Shown here: positions 1 through 8,100 of the stretch, piece after piece
How positions within the stretch are numbered: position 1 is the stretch's first letter
Layout of the letters: the number at the start of each line of letters is the position of its first letter
Source of the DNA: Prevotella sp. KH2C16
Lineage (GTDB): Bacteria > Bacteroidota > Bacteroidia > Bacteroidales > Bacteroidaceae
Length of the DNA: 51,837 nucleotides
Assembly: GCF_900113305.1 (NCBI RefSeq)
Contig: NZ_FOOW01000022.1
Location: 1 to 51,837 of the forward strand
Direction: 5' to 3'
The notes under the pieces: generated by a model
Databases searched by the model: none
What the model was told of the DNA's origin: nothing
What the model saw: the letters and a program-made list of their open reading frames with translations, nothing else
Position numbers and translations under genes: made by a program

Positions 1-220
1 GGCTTTCTGTGAAACCATTAGGCTTAAGGTCATGCCACTCTTCTTCACGAGCGTCATTCTCGTCAAGATAGATATGGAGAAGGACACGCTCATCACTAGT
101 CTCTTCAATAATGCCTGTGTGGTCTTCACGAACGTCTGTCACGTCAAAGAACTCAAGTATACCTTTGGGAAGAAGGTAACTGGCCAGAATCTTGTAATCA
201 AATGCTGTTTGCTTACTCAT
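1..220 (-). CDS. ISAon1-type transposase N-terminal protein, partial (runs off left edge)
   Basis: The ATG is at 218-220 and the frame stays open leftwards for 73 codons to the window edge, so only the N-terminus is present. It begins MSKQTAFDYKILASYLLPKG and continues with an acidic stretch ending in WHDLKPNGF. From memory this matches the small 'ISAon1 family transposase N-terminal region' proteins of Bacteroidetes, which precede the catalytic transposase ORF in an insertion sequence. A TAACTTTG -7-like element lies only five bases upstream (226-233), so the message may be almost leaderless. The catalytic half and the terminal inverted repeats would lie outside or cannot be recognised here. 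The family assignment rests on recall, not on a search. Confidence 0.7.
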   Translation of the reverse strand, partial: MSKQTAFDYKILASYLLPKGILEFFDVTDVREDHTGIIEETSDERVLLHIYLDENDAREEEWHDLKPNGFTES

Positions 221-588
221 GGGTGCAAAGTTAATGCATCTCATGAACTTTTAAGCATCAAACAAGAAAATATCGGCCTATACTACAAAATTATGCCACG
301 GATATTTGCAACTGTGCCTGTTTCCTTGCTCTTTACACCTATCTTTGCGTGACGGAAAAAGCACATCCCGAACTTATTTAACCCTCTATTGTACATATCG
401 TTAGTTGAAACCGTGGCAAAGGTATATAAGCTTCTTAAGATAAACAAGCAAAATGAAAGAAAAATGCATATAAACTACATGCAAACGAATGCGCAAGCTT
501 GCCACAGGGACAAAGGGCGTGCTCCTCCGGACTCCCGAAAAATAAGAATCGGACGAATCGCAAAAATGACATTTTTTCAGCGAAAACC
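221..588. other. Intergenic region between the IS gene and the secreted protein
   Basis: I see no convincing gene in these 368 bases. Short open frames are present on the plus strand, but they lack family resemblance and one simply mirrors the transposase gene. One end of the insertion sequence should fall here, but no inverted repeat or target duplication can be fixed without the other end. Confidence 0.5.
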
Positions 589-620
589 TTTGCCCTCGTC
601 AGATTTTTTCCATATATTTA
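589..620 (+). promoter_or_regulatory. Candidate Bacteroidetes promoter for the 741-1442 gene
   Basis: TTTG at 589-592, a 20-base spacer, then TATATTTA at 613-620. This matches the Bacteroides -33 TTTG / -7 TAnnTTTG pattern with one mismatch in the last base. It would leave a leader of roughly 115 bases before the ATG at 741. Confidence 0.45.
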
Positions 621-740
621 CCGCTGGACTTTAAGTCCGTTTCATACCAGAAAACAAACCACAGAAAACAAAAAAAAGAGTTTACAGACATGCTGGGGGC
701 ACAGGACATACCTGCGAAGTCAAACGATAAAACGAAGAAC

Positions 741-1442
741 ATGAAAAACAGCATCAGACTAATCGCCATTGCCTTTACGATGCTCTGCGGCACAACGGCC
801 ATGGCAGACAAGAGAGACGGAATGGCTACCATTATCATGAAAGACGGCAGCAAGTTAGAGAATGTTCAAGTCAAAGTTCCCAAATACTGGAATGACAAGA
901 AGTTTGAGATTAAGGACGGAGCCAAGCGCACCATCAAGTCGGAAGATGTAAAGAGAATGTTTGTATGGAATGCTGCCGATCCAGAACATGTTGTGGAGAT
1001 GGCATACACCAAGTGCGGCTTCTATACCAAGAAAGGCACAGACTTCATTTCCAGCCAATACTGGATAATCCTGGTTGACAAGGGTCCAAATGTTTCCCAT
1101 TGGGTGAGCGGAAATATAGAATTTACGAAAAACGGGTGCGACATCGTCTACTCTTCATTGGAGAACAGCAACTATTTCTGGAAGGATACGGACGAGTACC
1201 CGATGCTCATCGAGTTCAACGGAAACGGAGGAAAGAAAACGCCTGAGCAGTTGGGGGGGGTGTATCTCTCGGACGACCCGACCTTGACGGAGGCTCTGAA
1301 AGTGGACAAGGGCAAGGCCTTTAAGATAGCCTCCAGCAGAAAGTTCTACATAGTCAATCCATTCACGAACAAGGACAAAGTATCAAATACCAATCTTTGG
1401 GATTATGACAAAATCGTGGAGGCATATTCCTCAAAGAAATAA
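741..1442 (+). CDS. Secreted protein of unknown function with a G8 tract
   Basis: 233 residues. I chose the ATG at 741 because the protein then starts with a clean signal peptide (MKNSIRLIAIAFTMLCGTTAMA, cleavage after AMA); an in-frame ATG at 690 would add 17 polar residues in front of it. The mature part is lysine-rich and mixed polar, begins with a stretch resembling a small beta-domain (TIIMKDGSKLENVQV) and has no lipobox, membrane segment or catalytic motif that I recognise. It probably acts in the periplasm or outside the cell. The run of eight G at 1253-1260, in the codons for QLGGVYL, could change length by slippage and shift the frame about three quarters of the way through. A hairpin terminator follows. 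Confidence 0.75.
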   Translation: MKNSIRLIAIAFTMLCGTTAMADKRDGMATIIMKDGSKLENVQVKVPKYWNDKKFEIKDGAKRTIKSEDVKRMFVWNAADPEHVVEMAYTKCGFYTKKGTDFISSQYWIILVDKGPNVSHWVSGNIEFTKNGCDIVYSSLENSNYFWKDTDEYPMLIEFNGNGGKKTPEQLGGVYLSDDPTLTEALKVDKGKAFKIASSRKFYIVNPFTNKDKVSNTNLWDYDKIVEAYSSKK

Positions 1443-1460
1443 ATGGGCAACCCTTTAAAT

Positions 1461-1498
1461 AATAAACGAGCCTGTCTCACGACAAGCCCGTTTATTAT
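1461..1498 (+). terminator. Intrinsic terminator, probably serving both converging genes
   Basis: The arms AATAAACG and CGTTTATT enclose a second paired segment around the loop TCAC, giving a stem of about 14 pairs with two mismatches. It sits 18 bases after the stop at 1442 and between two converging genes. AT-rich flanks on both sides would let it work in either direction. Confidence 0.65.
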
Positions 1499-1562
1499 AC
1501 AAAAACATTATGAATTTTATTTAGCGAACAAGATTTAAAAGTTTATCTTCAAAGTCTATATT

Positions 1563-1922
1563 CTATTGCGCCTGCTTACACGACCGGCACTTGCGGTGGC
1601 AGTAGCGTTCGCACTGCACGCGGATGTCATATCCCAGCATTGCGCCGAGTATGAAGTCTTCCTCCGGAGTGAGTTGGCTGAGCGGTTTCGTTACTATAAG
1701 CCGGATGGCATCCAGGCATTCACGGCTCCCGAAGAAGAGGTTCAGGCAGTCGTTGCCTACCGACTGAACGAGATAGTCGATGCCCTGCCGGTCCAGTCGC
1801 CTCAAAGCCCAGTCCTCAAACTTCCTGTTAAAGGTGAAGAGCACCATCTGGCGCACACCTTTCTGATACTCATAGATATGATTCATCAGGACTTTCATGT
1901 CGACAGGGACTATCTCGTTCAT
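1563..1922 (-). CDS. DUF2023 family protein
   Basis: 119 residues, no signal peptide. The sequence (MNHIYEYQKGVRQMVLFT near the start, LTPEEDFILGAMLGYD later, and a C-terminal Cys/His cluster CERYCHRKCRSC) fits DUF2023, a small family of unknown function with a solved structure from Porphyromonas. It is the second gene after flavodoxin, 42 bases downstream on the same strand, an arrangement I recall from other Bacteroidetes and which suggests a role with flavodoxin. The Cys-rich tail (C-x3-C-x3-C-x2-C) could bind a metal; that is inference. Met9 (MKVLMNH) is an alternative start. Confidence 0.75.
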   Translation of the reverse strand: MNEIVPVDMKVLMNHIYEYQKGVRQMVLFTFNRKFEDWALRRLDRQGIDYLVQSVGNDCLNLFFGSRECLDAIRLIVTKPLSQLTPEEDFILGAMLGYDIRVQCERYCHRKCRSCKQAQ

Positions 1923-1964
1923 GAGAAAACTATTCTAACAATTACTAACTAAAAAGCTTCTTCA

Positions 1965-2459
1965 TCAAAGACTTGGCATAATCTGAGCCACCCAGGCGTC
2001 GATGCGCTCGGGGGTCTTGTCGTCTTCGTTGGTCTCGTCGAGGGCCAGTCCGAGGAACTTGCCGTCAACCACGGCCTCCGAATCATCGTATGTGTATGCG
2101 CTTGCGTCCACTCCCTCGAGCACCGTGGCACCCGCCTCGACGCACGCATCGTAGAGTTCCTTCATGCCTCCGCAGAATGTATCGCTGTACGACTCGGAGT
2201 CGCCGACGCCGAAGAGGGCTACCGTCTTACCAGTCAGACCGGCACTCTTGAGCACCTTCACGCCGTCATACCAGTCGTCCTGCATCTCACCGGCACCCCA
2301 GGTAGAAGTTCCCAGGATCAGGTTTTCTGCCTCCTGAACCTTTGCCTCGTCCAAGTCGGATACATTAATGACCTCTGCTCCTAATTTCTCACCTATTGTC
2401 TGAGCGACTGACTCACACATGCCCGTAGAAGAGCCAAACACTACAACTGTCTTTTTCAC
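1965..2459 (-). CDS. fldA: Flavodoxin
   Basis: 164 residues, a long-chain flavodoxin: a soluble FMN electron carrier that can replace ferredoxin when iron is short. The phosphate-binding loop is FGSSTGMCESVA (residues 8-19), the first aromatic loop TSTWGAGEMQDDW carries the FMN-stacking Trp, and the second loop GDSESYSDTFCGG carries the stacking Tyr and the DxxxYxDxFC pattern of the family. The C-terminus (GLALDETNEDDKTPERIDAWV) is also typical. It is first in a two-gene unit with the DUF2023 gene. Its own promoter lies in the 114-base gap behind the peptidase gene, so it is probably transcribed separately from that gene. Confidence 0.95.
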   Translation of the reverse strand: MKKTVVVFGSSTGMCESVAQTIGEKLGAEVINVSDLDEAKVQEAENLILGTSTWGAGEMQDDWYDGVKVLKSAGLTGKTVALFGVGDSESYSDTFCGGMKELYDACVEAGATVLEGVDASAYTYDDSEAVVDGKFLGLALDETNEDDKTPERIDAWVAQIMPSL

Positions 2460-2491
2460 TTTGCTTCTATTTTAATATTAATTTCCTGCTG

Positions 2492-2522
2492 CAAAGATAA
2501 AGACATAATTCGAAAGTTGCAA
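2492..2522 (-). promoter_or_regulatory. Promoter of the flavodoxin unit
   Basis: On the minus strand TATCTTTG (bases 2499-2492) is a perfect TAnnTTTG -7 element, preceded after 19 bases by TTGC (2522-2519) in the -33 position. Transcription would start near 2485, leaving a leader of about 25 bases. Confidence 0.6.
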
Positions 2523-2573
2523 TACCGAGAAATGGTGATTTTTGCGAAATACTTAAAAATGAGGAACTGCAAC

Positions 2574-4754
2574 TCACAGCCGCACGAGCGACGAGCCCGT
2601 AGTATCCCGGGAGCCGCCGCTCACCTGTACGGCATATACGCCCGCCGGGCAGTCTGACAGGTCGAGCTCATAGGTATGGTTCCCTCCCGCGAGCCGTCGG
2701 GTGAGCAGTTTGCGGCCGTCGGCCGAATAGACCGATACCGTGAAGTCGCGGGCGGGAGCGGTATCGAAGGCTATCTGCACCCGTCGTCCCTGCGCCGGTC
2801 GAATCGTTACGCCGGCAGGCTGATGGGTGGAGAGGTCCTGTATGCGGGTCAGGTTCAGCACCTCCAGCAGTCCGGCATAGACATCTATCTGCCCGTAGCC
2901 GTACTCGTTGTTGGGATAGGTCAACGAGGCGTCGGGGTGGGTGCTGGTCTTGCTGAGCACTTCCATCACCTCCTCAGGCGTCAGGTCGGGCTTCGCCTGC
3001 AGCCAGAGGGCGATGGCACCGGCCACGGCGGGCGTTGCCATCGAGGTTCCCGAGTTGTAGTTCCAGGCATAGGTGCGCCCGCGGAAGTCGAAGTGCTTCT
3101 TGTCCGAGTTCTCTATATCCCACGCATTCGGGTGGTTTTCAAGGTAATAGCTGCTGTAAGAGGAGACGATGTTCACGCCCGGAGCCACCACATCGGGCTT
3201 CACGCGGCCGTCGAAGGTAGGCCCGATTGACGATGCCGAATAGCGCCGCCCGTGCAGTCCGGGCTCATAGGTGCGGTGCGCGCCCAGATAGGTGTAGATG
3301 TCCTCACGATAGCCGTTGGCTCCCACGGCGATGACACACGGCGCACTCGACGGCGAATGGATGCTGTGGGTGTTCTCTCCGGCATTGAGCGAGGCGTCAA
3401 GGGGGTTCGTCGTGGGGATGCCCACCGACTGATAGTACTCCACATCGGCGTCCGCTCCTGCCACTTTCAGGGAGAAAGGCTGGTCGGGCACCTGCGTCAA
3501 CAGCACATCATAGCACACCTCCGCCGCACCATAGCACGACCTGTAGGCCGCTATCACCAGCTCGCCGAGGGGCGTGGAGGCACGGAGCGTGGAGTCCGCC
3601 TGCGCCAGGATGTCGGCGGTGGAGACCTCCTGCTCTCCCCCCTCGATGTTCCATGCCTTCAGGGTGATGGTGAATGGGGCTGCCGACTTCAGCGTGAAGC
3701 CCACCCGCTGCCTGTCGGGCGTGATGAAGCAGCCTGCCTGCCCCACTCCCGCAGGCTTTCGGAAATAGGTCTTGCGGCCGCCGTCGTTGCCCGCCGAGGC
3801 CACCAGTATCCTACCTTTGCCCACCAGCGTGGCCAGCATCTCATAGTAGAGCTGGTCGTCGCCGCGGAAGTCCTCGTGGCTGCCCTCGCTGAACGAGGCC
3901 ACGCAGGGCTGCCCGTGCGCCTCGGCATAGTCGAAGAGATACTTGAATCCCATCACATCCGTGGCATAGGTATACTTGTAGTAGTCGGCCGAGTCGATGA
4001 GCGCGGCGTCTTCCGAGGAAGCGTTCGCCACGAGGCAGATGTCGCTCTCATAGGCCATGCCACGGTAGCGACCCGGCTCGTCGGGATCCCATCCGCCCCC
4101 CGCGGCTATGCCCAGAGTGTGCGTGCCGTGGGTCTGGTCAAGGCCGTCCCTGGAGTGCGCCAGGGCCAGCAGCGTCTCCTCACCCTCGTAGTCGCGCCCC
4201 ACATAGCGGTTGCTGTCGGTGGCCAGCTGGTCCCAGAACGCCTTGATGCGATACTCGGTGGCATCGGCATTGTAGAAGTTAGGGTGCGTCAGGTCGAAGC
4301 CGATGTCCATCACGCCCACCACGACGCCCTTTCCCGTATAGGCCTGGGGCAGGTTTCCGCCCCCCTCATAAGCCTTCCGGGCATTGAGGATGGTGGCCAT
4401 CGTGTCGGTCTGGATGCTGTTGGAGCGGCCGGCCTCGATGCGCCTCACGCCCTTGGCATGCGACAGCGGTGCCAACCGTGAGAGCGGGATGCTGGCTATC
4501 CAGATGTCGCCCTCGCTCATCAGCGGCTCACATCCCTGCGAGCGAAGCAGCGCGTCGCCGTCGCCGTCAATCCGCACGAAGGCGCAGACAGCCGGCTCCC
4601 TGCCGCTCCGGGGCTGGGCCGCACGCGTCTTCCGACCCTCCTGTGCCAGCGAGAGCTGCCTTACCAAGGTCGACATCTTGGCATAGTCAGGACGCTGGGC
4701 ACCCATGCCCAGCACGCAGAAAACCGTCAGAAGCGTGAAAACCATTCGTTTCAT
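2574..4754 (-). CDS. Secreted S8 (subtilisin) family peptidase with type IX sorting tail
   Basis: 726 residues from the ATG at 4754. The open frame extends 101 codons further upstream, but that part is Arg/Gly-rich, covers a repeat array, and would bury the signal peptide MKRMVFTLLTVFCVLGMGAQ. The catalytic triad is visible: Asp150 in GVMDIGFDLTHP, His209 in THGTHTLG, Ser571 in NSGTSMATPAVAG; ASAGNDGG supplies a family Gly/Asn block. A large insert lies between His and Ser. The last 80 or so residues (VYSADGRKLL ... CPAGVYAVQV) resemble a type A C-terminal sorting domain of the Bacteroidetes type IX secretion system, so export to the cell surface or medium is likely. It is a single gene with its own promoter. 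The substrate is unknown. Confidence 0.92.
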   Translation of the reverse strand: MKRMVFTLLTVFCVLGMGAQRPDYAKMSTLVRQLSLAQEGRKTRAAQPRSGREPAVCAFVRIDGDGDALLRSQGCEPLMSEGDIWIASIPLSRLAPLSHAKGVRRIEAGRSNSIQTDTMATILNARKAYEGGGNLPQAYTGKGVVVGVMDIGFDLTHPNFYNADATEYRIKAFWDQLATDSNRYVGRDYEGEETLLALAHSRDGLDQTHGTHTLGIAAGGGWDPDEPGRYRGMAYESDICLVANASSEDAALIDSADYYKYTYATDVMGFKYLFDYAEAHGQPCVASFSEGSHEDFRGDDQLYYEMLATLVGKGRILVASAGNDGGRKTYFRKPAGVGQAGCFITPDRQRVGFTLKSAAPFTITLKAWNIEGGEQEVSTADILAQADSTLRASTPLGELVIAAYRSCYGAAEVCYDVLLTQVPDQPFSLKVAGADADVEYYQSVGIPTTNPLDASLNAGENTHSIHSPSSAPCVIAVGANGYREDIYTYLGAHRTYEPGLHGRRYSASSIGPTFDGRVKPDVVAPGVNIVSSYSSYYLENHPNAWDIENSDKKHFDFRGRTYAWNYNSGTSMATPAVAGAIALWLQAKPDLTPEEVMEVLSKTSTHPDASLTYPNNEYGYGQIDVYAGLLEVLNLTRIQDLSTHQPAGVTIRPAQGRRVQIAFDTAPARDFTVSVYSADGRKLLTRRLAGGNHTYELDLSDCPAGVYAVQVSGGSRDTTGSSLVRL

Positions 4755-4758
4755 GCCG

Positions 4759-4790
4759 CAAAGTAAGCAAAAAAATATGACATTTGCAAA
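4759..4790 (-). promoter_or_regulatory. Promoter of the S8 peptidase gene, nearly leaderless
   Basis: On the minus strand: TTTG (4790-4787), 20-base spacer, TTACTTTG (4766-4759), one mismatch from TAnnTTTG. Only four bases separate the -7 element from the ATG at 4754, so transcription would start at or next to the start codon. This supports 4754 as the first usable codon. Confidence 0.55.
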
Positions 4791-4847
4791 TTCTGACCGT
4801 GAAATCTTGAACGCCGGTCCGTGCCCTCCCCTGCCATTGCACATCCT

Positions 4848-4891
4848 GCCGCCCGTCGCACCCCGTGCCGCCGCCCGTCGTGCCCCGTGCT
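4848..4891. repeat. Two-copy 22-bp direct repeat, GC-rich
   Basis: Copies at 4848-4869 and 4870-4891 both start GCCGCCCGTCG and share CCCCGTGC; by eye 19 of 22 positions agree. The surrounding 4815-4945 is C-rich and otherwise unexplained. The period is the same as in the array at 4981-5063. Confidence 0.6.
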
Positions 4892-4980
4892 CCCCTTGCC
4901 GACCGTCCCTGCCCCTTCTGGCGGCTTTCCTACTGCCTACGGGCGGTCGGCAGACTTTATACCCACCGTATGTAATCGAT

Positions 4981-5063
4981 GTTTCAGTCATTGAAACACG
5001 GTGTTTCGGCCGCAGAAACTTGATGTTTCGACCGTAGAAACTTGATGTTTCAGCCATAGAAAC
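4981..5063. repeat. Tandem array of four palindromic 22-bp units (GTTTC-N7-GAAAC)
   Basis: Four 17-bp cores at 4981-4997, 5003-5019, 5025-5041 and 5047-5063, each GTTTC, seven bases, GAAAC, separated by exactly five bases (mostly TTGAT). The inner seven bases vary (AGTCATT, GGCCGCA, GACCGTA, AGCCATA), but the fourth is always C. Each unit is an inverted repeat. The array lies between the peptidase promoter and the PUL terminator, outside any gene. Confidence 0.9.
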
Positions 5064-5106
5064 ACAAAACGGCAGCCGCCTCCCGCAATAGGAGAGACGA
5101 CTGCCG
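5061..5106 (-). terminator. Intrinsic terminator at the end of the mannan PUL
   Basis: Minus-strand hairpin CGGCAG ... CTGCCG (5106-5070) with a further CTCC/GGAG pairing inside, followed by TTTTGTGTTT. It lies 67 bases after the stop of the GH2 gene and closes the eight-gene unit. Confidence 0.7.
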
Positions 5107-5172
5107 CCGCTGCTTAAGGCATGAAGTCAGGGCTGGCAGGCAGGCTTGCGCCCGCCGCTTCAGCCGCTCCGC

Positions 5173-8100
5173 CTAATAGTTGTATCCCTCTACCTCGATT
5201 TCGGGAGTCGTGCCCCGTCCGTCTTCCTCACGGTAGCTCACACTCACGGTCTTGCTCTCGCCCGGCATGAGATGGAAATAATTGTCGGAATAGACCACGG
5301 GCAATATCTGCCGCCCGTCGCTGCCTTTCAGGTTGAGCCTCATCATCAGTGCCGGCGTGGACGATGTATTCTTGAGCACCACCTGGGCCCTGCGCCCGTC
5401 GGCAGTAGGGCTGAAGGCGGTCTTCACCTCCACCCGGGCTTTCGGCAGACGCCTGAGAGCCTGCCAGTCGTCAGCCTCCCGGCTGTGGACATAGGTGTTC
5501 TCTGACAGCGTGCGGTCTCCCTCCTCGAGCCTGAGGCTTACGAAGCACATCTCGTCGGCCGGCATCTCCAGCATCAGCGGCGCCAAGGTGGTGTCCTCGT
5601 CGATGCTCACGGTCGCTGTCCAGCGGCGTATCTCCCTGCCCTCCAGGCTCAATGTGCGGGCGGTGAGCCTGAGACTCTCATGCCGACCCGTGCCGAGGTT
5701 GACCACCTGCACGGCCTTGGTTACCGGATTGAACTGCACATGAAGCGGCTCGCAGGCCTTTTTCACGGCGAAATAGGCCGCCGTAGGCTCGAAATAATAA
5801 TCATAGGTCTGCCACACCATGGACGGCCAGCAGGCGTGGCTCATCCATATGAGCAATCCCATGCGATACTGCTGTGCGCCCTCATACATGGCTCGATAGC
5901 CGTCGTAGTTGAGCCATTGCGCCCAGGAAGCGAACTCCCGGGCGTCGGCAGGCTGGCCGAAACGCTTGCGGAGGGTGTCCATAAACGACTGTCCGCCCTG
6001 TGCCCCGCCCATAGTGAAGTCGTGCTGCGCCCATGCCAAACCCACCGGCCACAGGCTGTCGGGCTCCAGCATGCGCCGCAGACTCTCGATTGTGGGCACG
6101 CAGGGCACGCCGCGTTCGGAGTGAAGCTTATGAGACTGGTTGGTGAAATAATACTCCAGCGGCATCAGCCGATAGGCTCCATGACCGCTCACACCCGCGT
6201 CGGCCGAGCTGGGAATGTAGCCCAGCTGCGGGTGCAGGTCCTTGATCTGCCGGCGCAGGGCAGCGTCAAGGCTCGCCGGCGGGAATCCCTCGTTGCGCCC
6301 CACATAGATGGCCATGCTGGCATGGCGGCGTAACTTGCGAATCAAATCCTTGCTGTTGCTCAGGAAGAGGGGCTCGTCGTAGGGATCGGAACCGTCCCAC
6401 GGGTTGGCCAGCCAGAAGTCCTGCCACACCATGATGCCGTGCTTGTCGCAGGCATCATAGAAGGCCTCCTCGCCTATCTGCCCCACCCAGTTGCGTATCA
6501 TGTTGTAGTTCATCTGCCGGTGATAGCCCACGGCGATGTCATATTCCCTTGCCCGATAGTTAAGGTTTATCTCCGAGAAGCCCCAGTTGCCGCCCAGGGG
6601 CGTTATGCGCTTGCCGTTTACATAGATCTTCGTCTCGGTGTCAAGGTCGCGATAGCTCATTTCCCGTATGCCGGCCTTATAGCCGAGCATGGCCGAAGGC
6701 TGTCTGCCGGCGGCATCGCGCACCTCGAAGCCCGCCTCATAGAGATAGGGCGTGCCGTAGCCGTTGGGCCACCAGAGCCTCATCGGCTGGTCTTTCAGCT
6801 GCGGGAACTCCGCGGGCGTGAAGCTCACCTCCTGCTCTGCGAGAGGCTGGAGGCTGACGGTCTTGGAAAACCTGATGTCGCCTATCCACCCCGTTACGAG
6901 TGCCTGGCGGGCGAAATTGTCGGCGTTTCTCACGATAACGGAAGGCGTCATCGTGGCCAGAGTGTCCGGATGGTTGAGCACGGTGGTAACCATTGGATCG
7001 CTGACGCCCAACCCGGCGTCGCTGCTCAGGTAGACCCGGTTCCAGATTCCGACCTCCCGCCCGGGAACGCTCGTTATCCAATCCCAGCCGATGGATGCGT
7101 GGAAAGTGGGGTTGTCAGCCCCCAGCACGCCCCCATTCAGGTCGGTGCTTTCCCTGTTTTTCTCCTTCACCGCACCGAAATGCGCATTCCGGACGACCTT
7201 CACCTCGAGCAGGTTGTCGCCGGGATGCAGCAGTCGGGTTACATCGAAGCGGCCTCGGGTGAACGCTCCGTCGATGCGCCCCACCTGCTGACGGTTCAGA
7301 TAGACCTCCGCCTTCCAGTTGATGCCGTCGAAGTTCAGGTAAGTATGCTGCCCGGCTTGCGTGGACGGTGCCTGAACATGAGCACGATACCAGAAGTCGG
7401 ACATGAAGAAGCTTTCCGATATCTGGCGCATGTTGTTGGCATATCGATTGTCGGGCACGGCCCCGATGTTCATGTAACTTGTCAGCACAGTGCCCGGCAC
7501 CGTGGCTGGAATCCACTGCGAGTCGCCGTCGCGGCGCAATTCCCAGTGGCTGATGTCGCCCGTGTCGGCCTGTCGGGCCACAAGTCCGCCACGCCCCCAC
7601 ACCTCGAGCTCGCTCAAGACGAAGAGTCCGCTCTTGTCGGCCTTGCTCATAAGCAGGCGGACATAGCGTGCGCGACCCGGACATTTCACATCGCCGCCCG
7701 ACCTGTCGCCGCCTGACAGCGTGGCCACATCACGCCACGCCCGGGCGTCGTCGGAGAACTGGATGCTGCCTGCCTGCGGCTTGTGAATCCAATGCAGGCG
7801 CACATGGTCGATTGCCACATCGGTGCCCAGGTCGACATAGAGCCAAGACGGACTGTCCTTCTGTTCACGCACGGCGAAGGCACTCACGAAATGAGCCGAG
7901 GGCATCCAGTCCTCGTTCAGCTCGTAGATGCGCCAGTAGGCACAGCCCTTCATCTCGAATTCCAGCCTCACATGCTGATAGCGGCCGGGCTTGTCGAGGG
8001 TTATCTCGGTCTGCACGATGCGCAGGGGAAGCCTCACCTTGGCCTCACGCTTGTTGGGGTCGGAGCTCACCATCTGCTTGGTGGCCTTGCCGGGCAGCGC

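Noticed and set aside
32..352. 106-codon open frame on the plus strand
   Set aside because: It mirrors the minus-strand transposase gene and has no family resemblance.
3252..4481. 409-codon plus-strand frame inside the S8 gene
   Set aside because: Antisense to a clear peptidase with a full catalytic triad; Arg/His-rich, as expected of a shadow in GC-rich DNA.
4755..5057. N-terminal extension of the S8 gene by 101 codons
   Set aside because: It crosses a repeat array and a promoter, would hide the signal peptide and reads as low-complexity Arg/Gly.
4981..5063. CRISPR array
   Set aside because: Units are contiguous, 22 bp, with no unique spacers of CRISPR length and no cas genes; the same holds for the arrays at 22752 and 35233.
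6439..7716. 425-codon plus-strand frame inside the GH2 gene
   Set aside because: Antisense shadow of recognisable GH2 domains.
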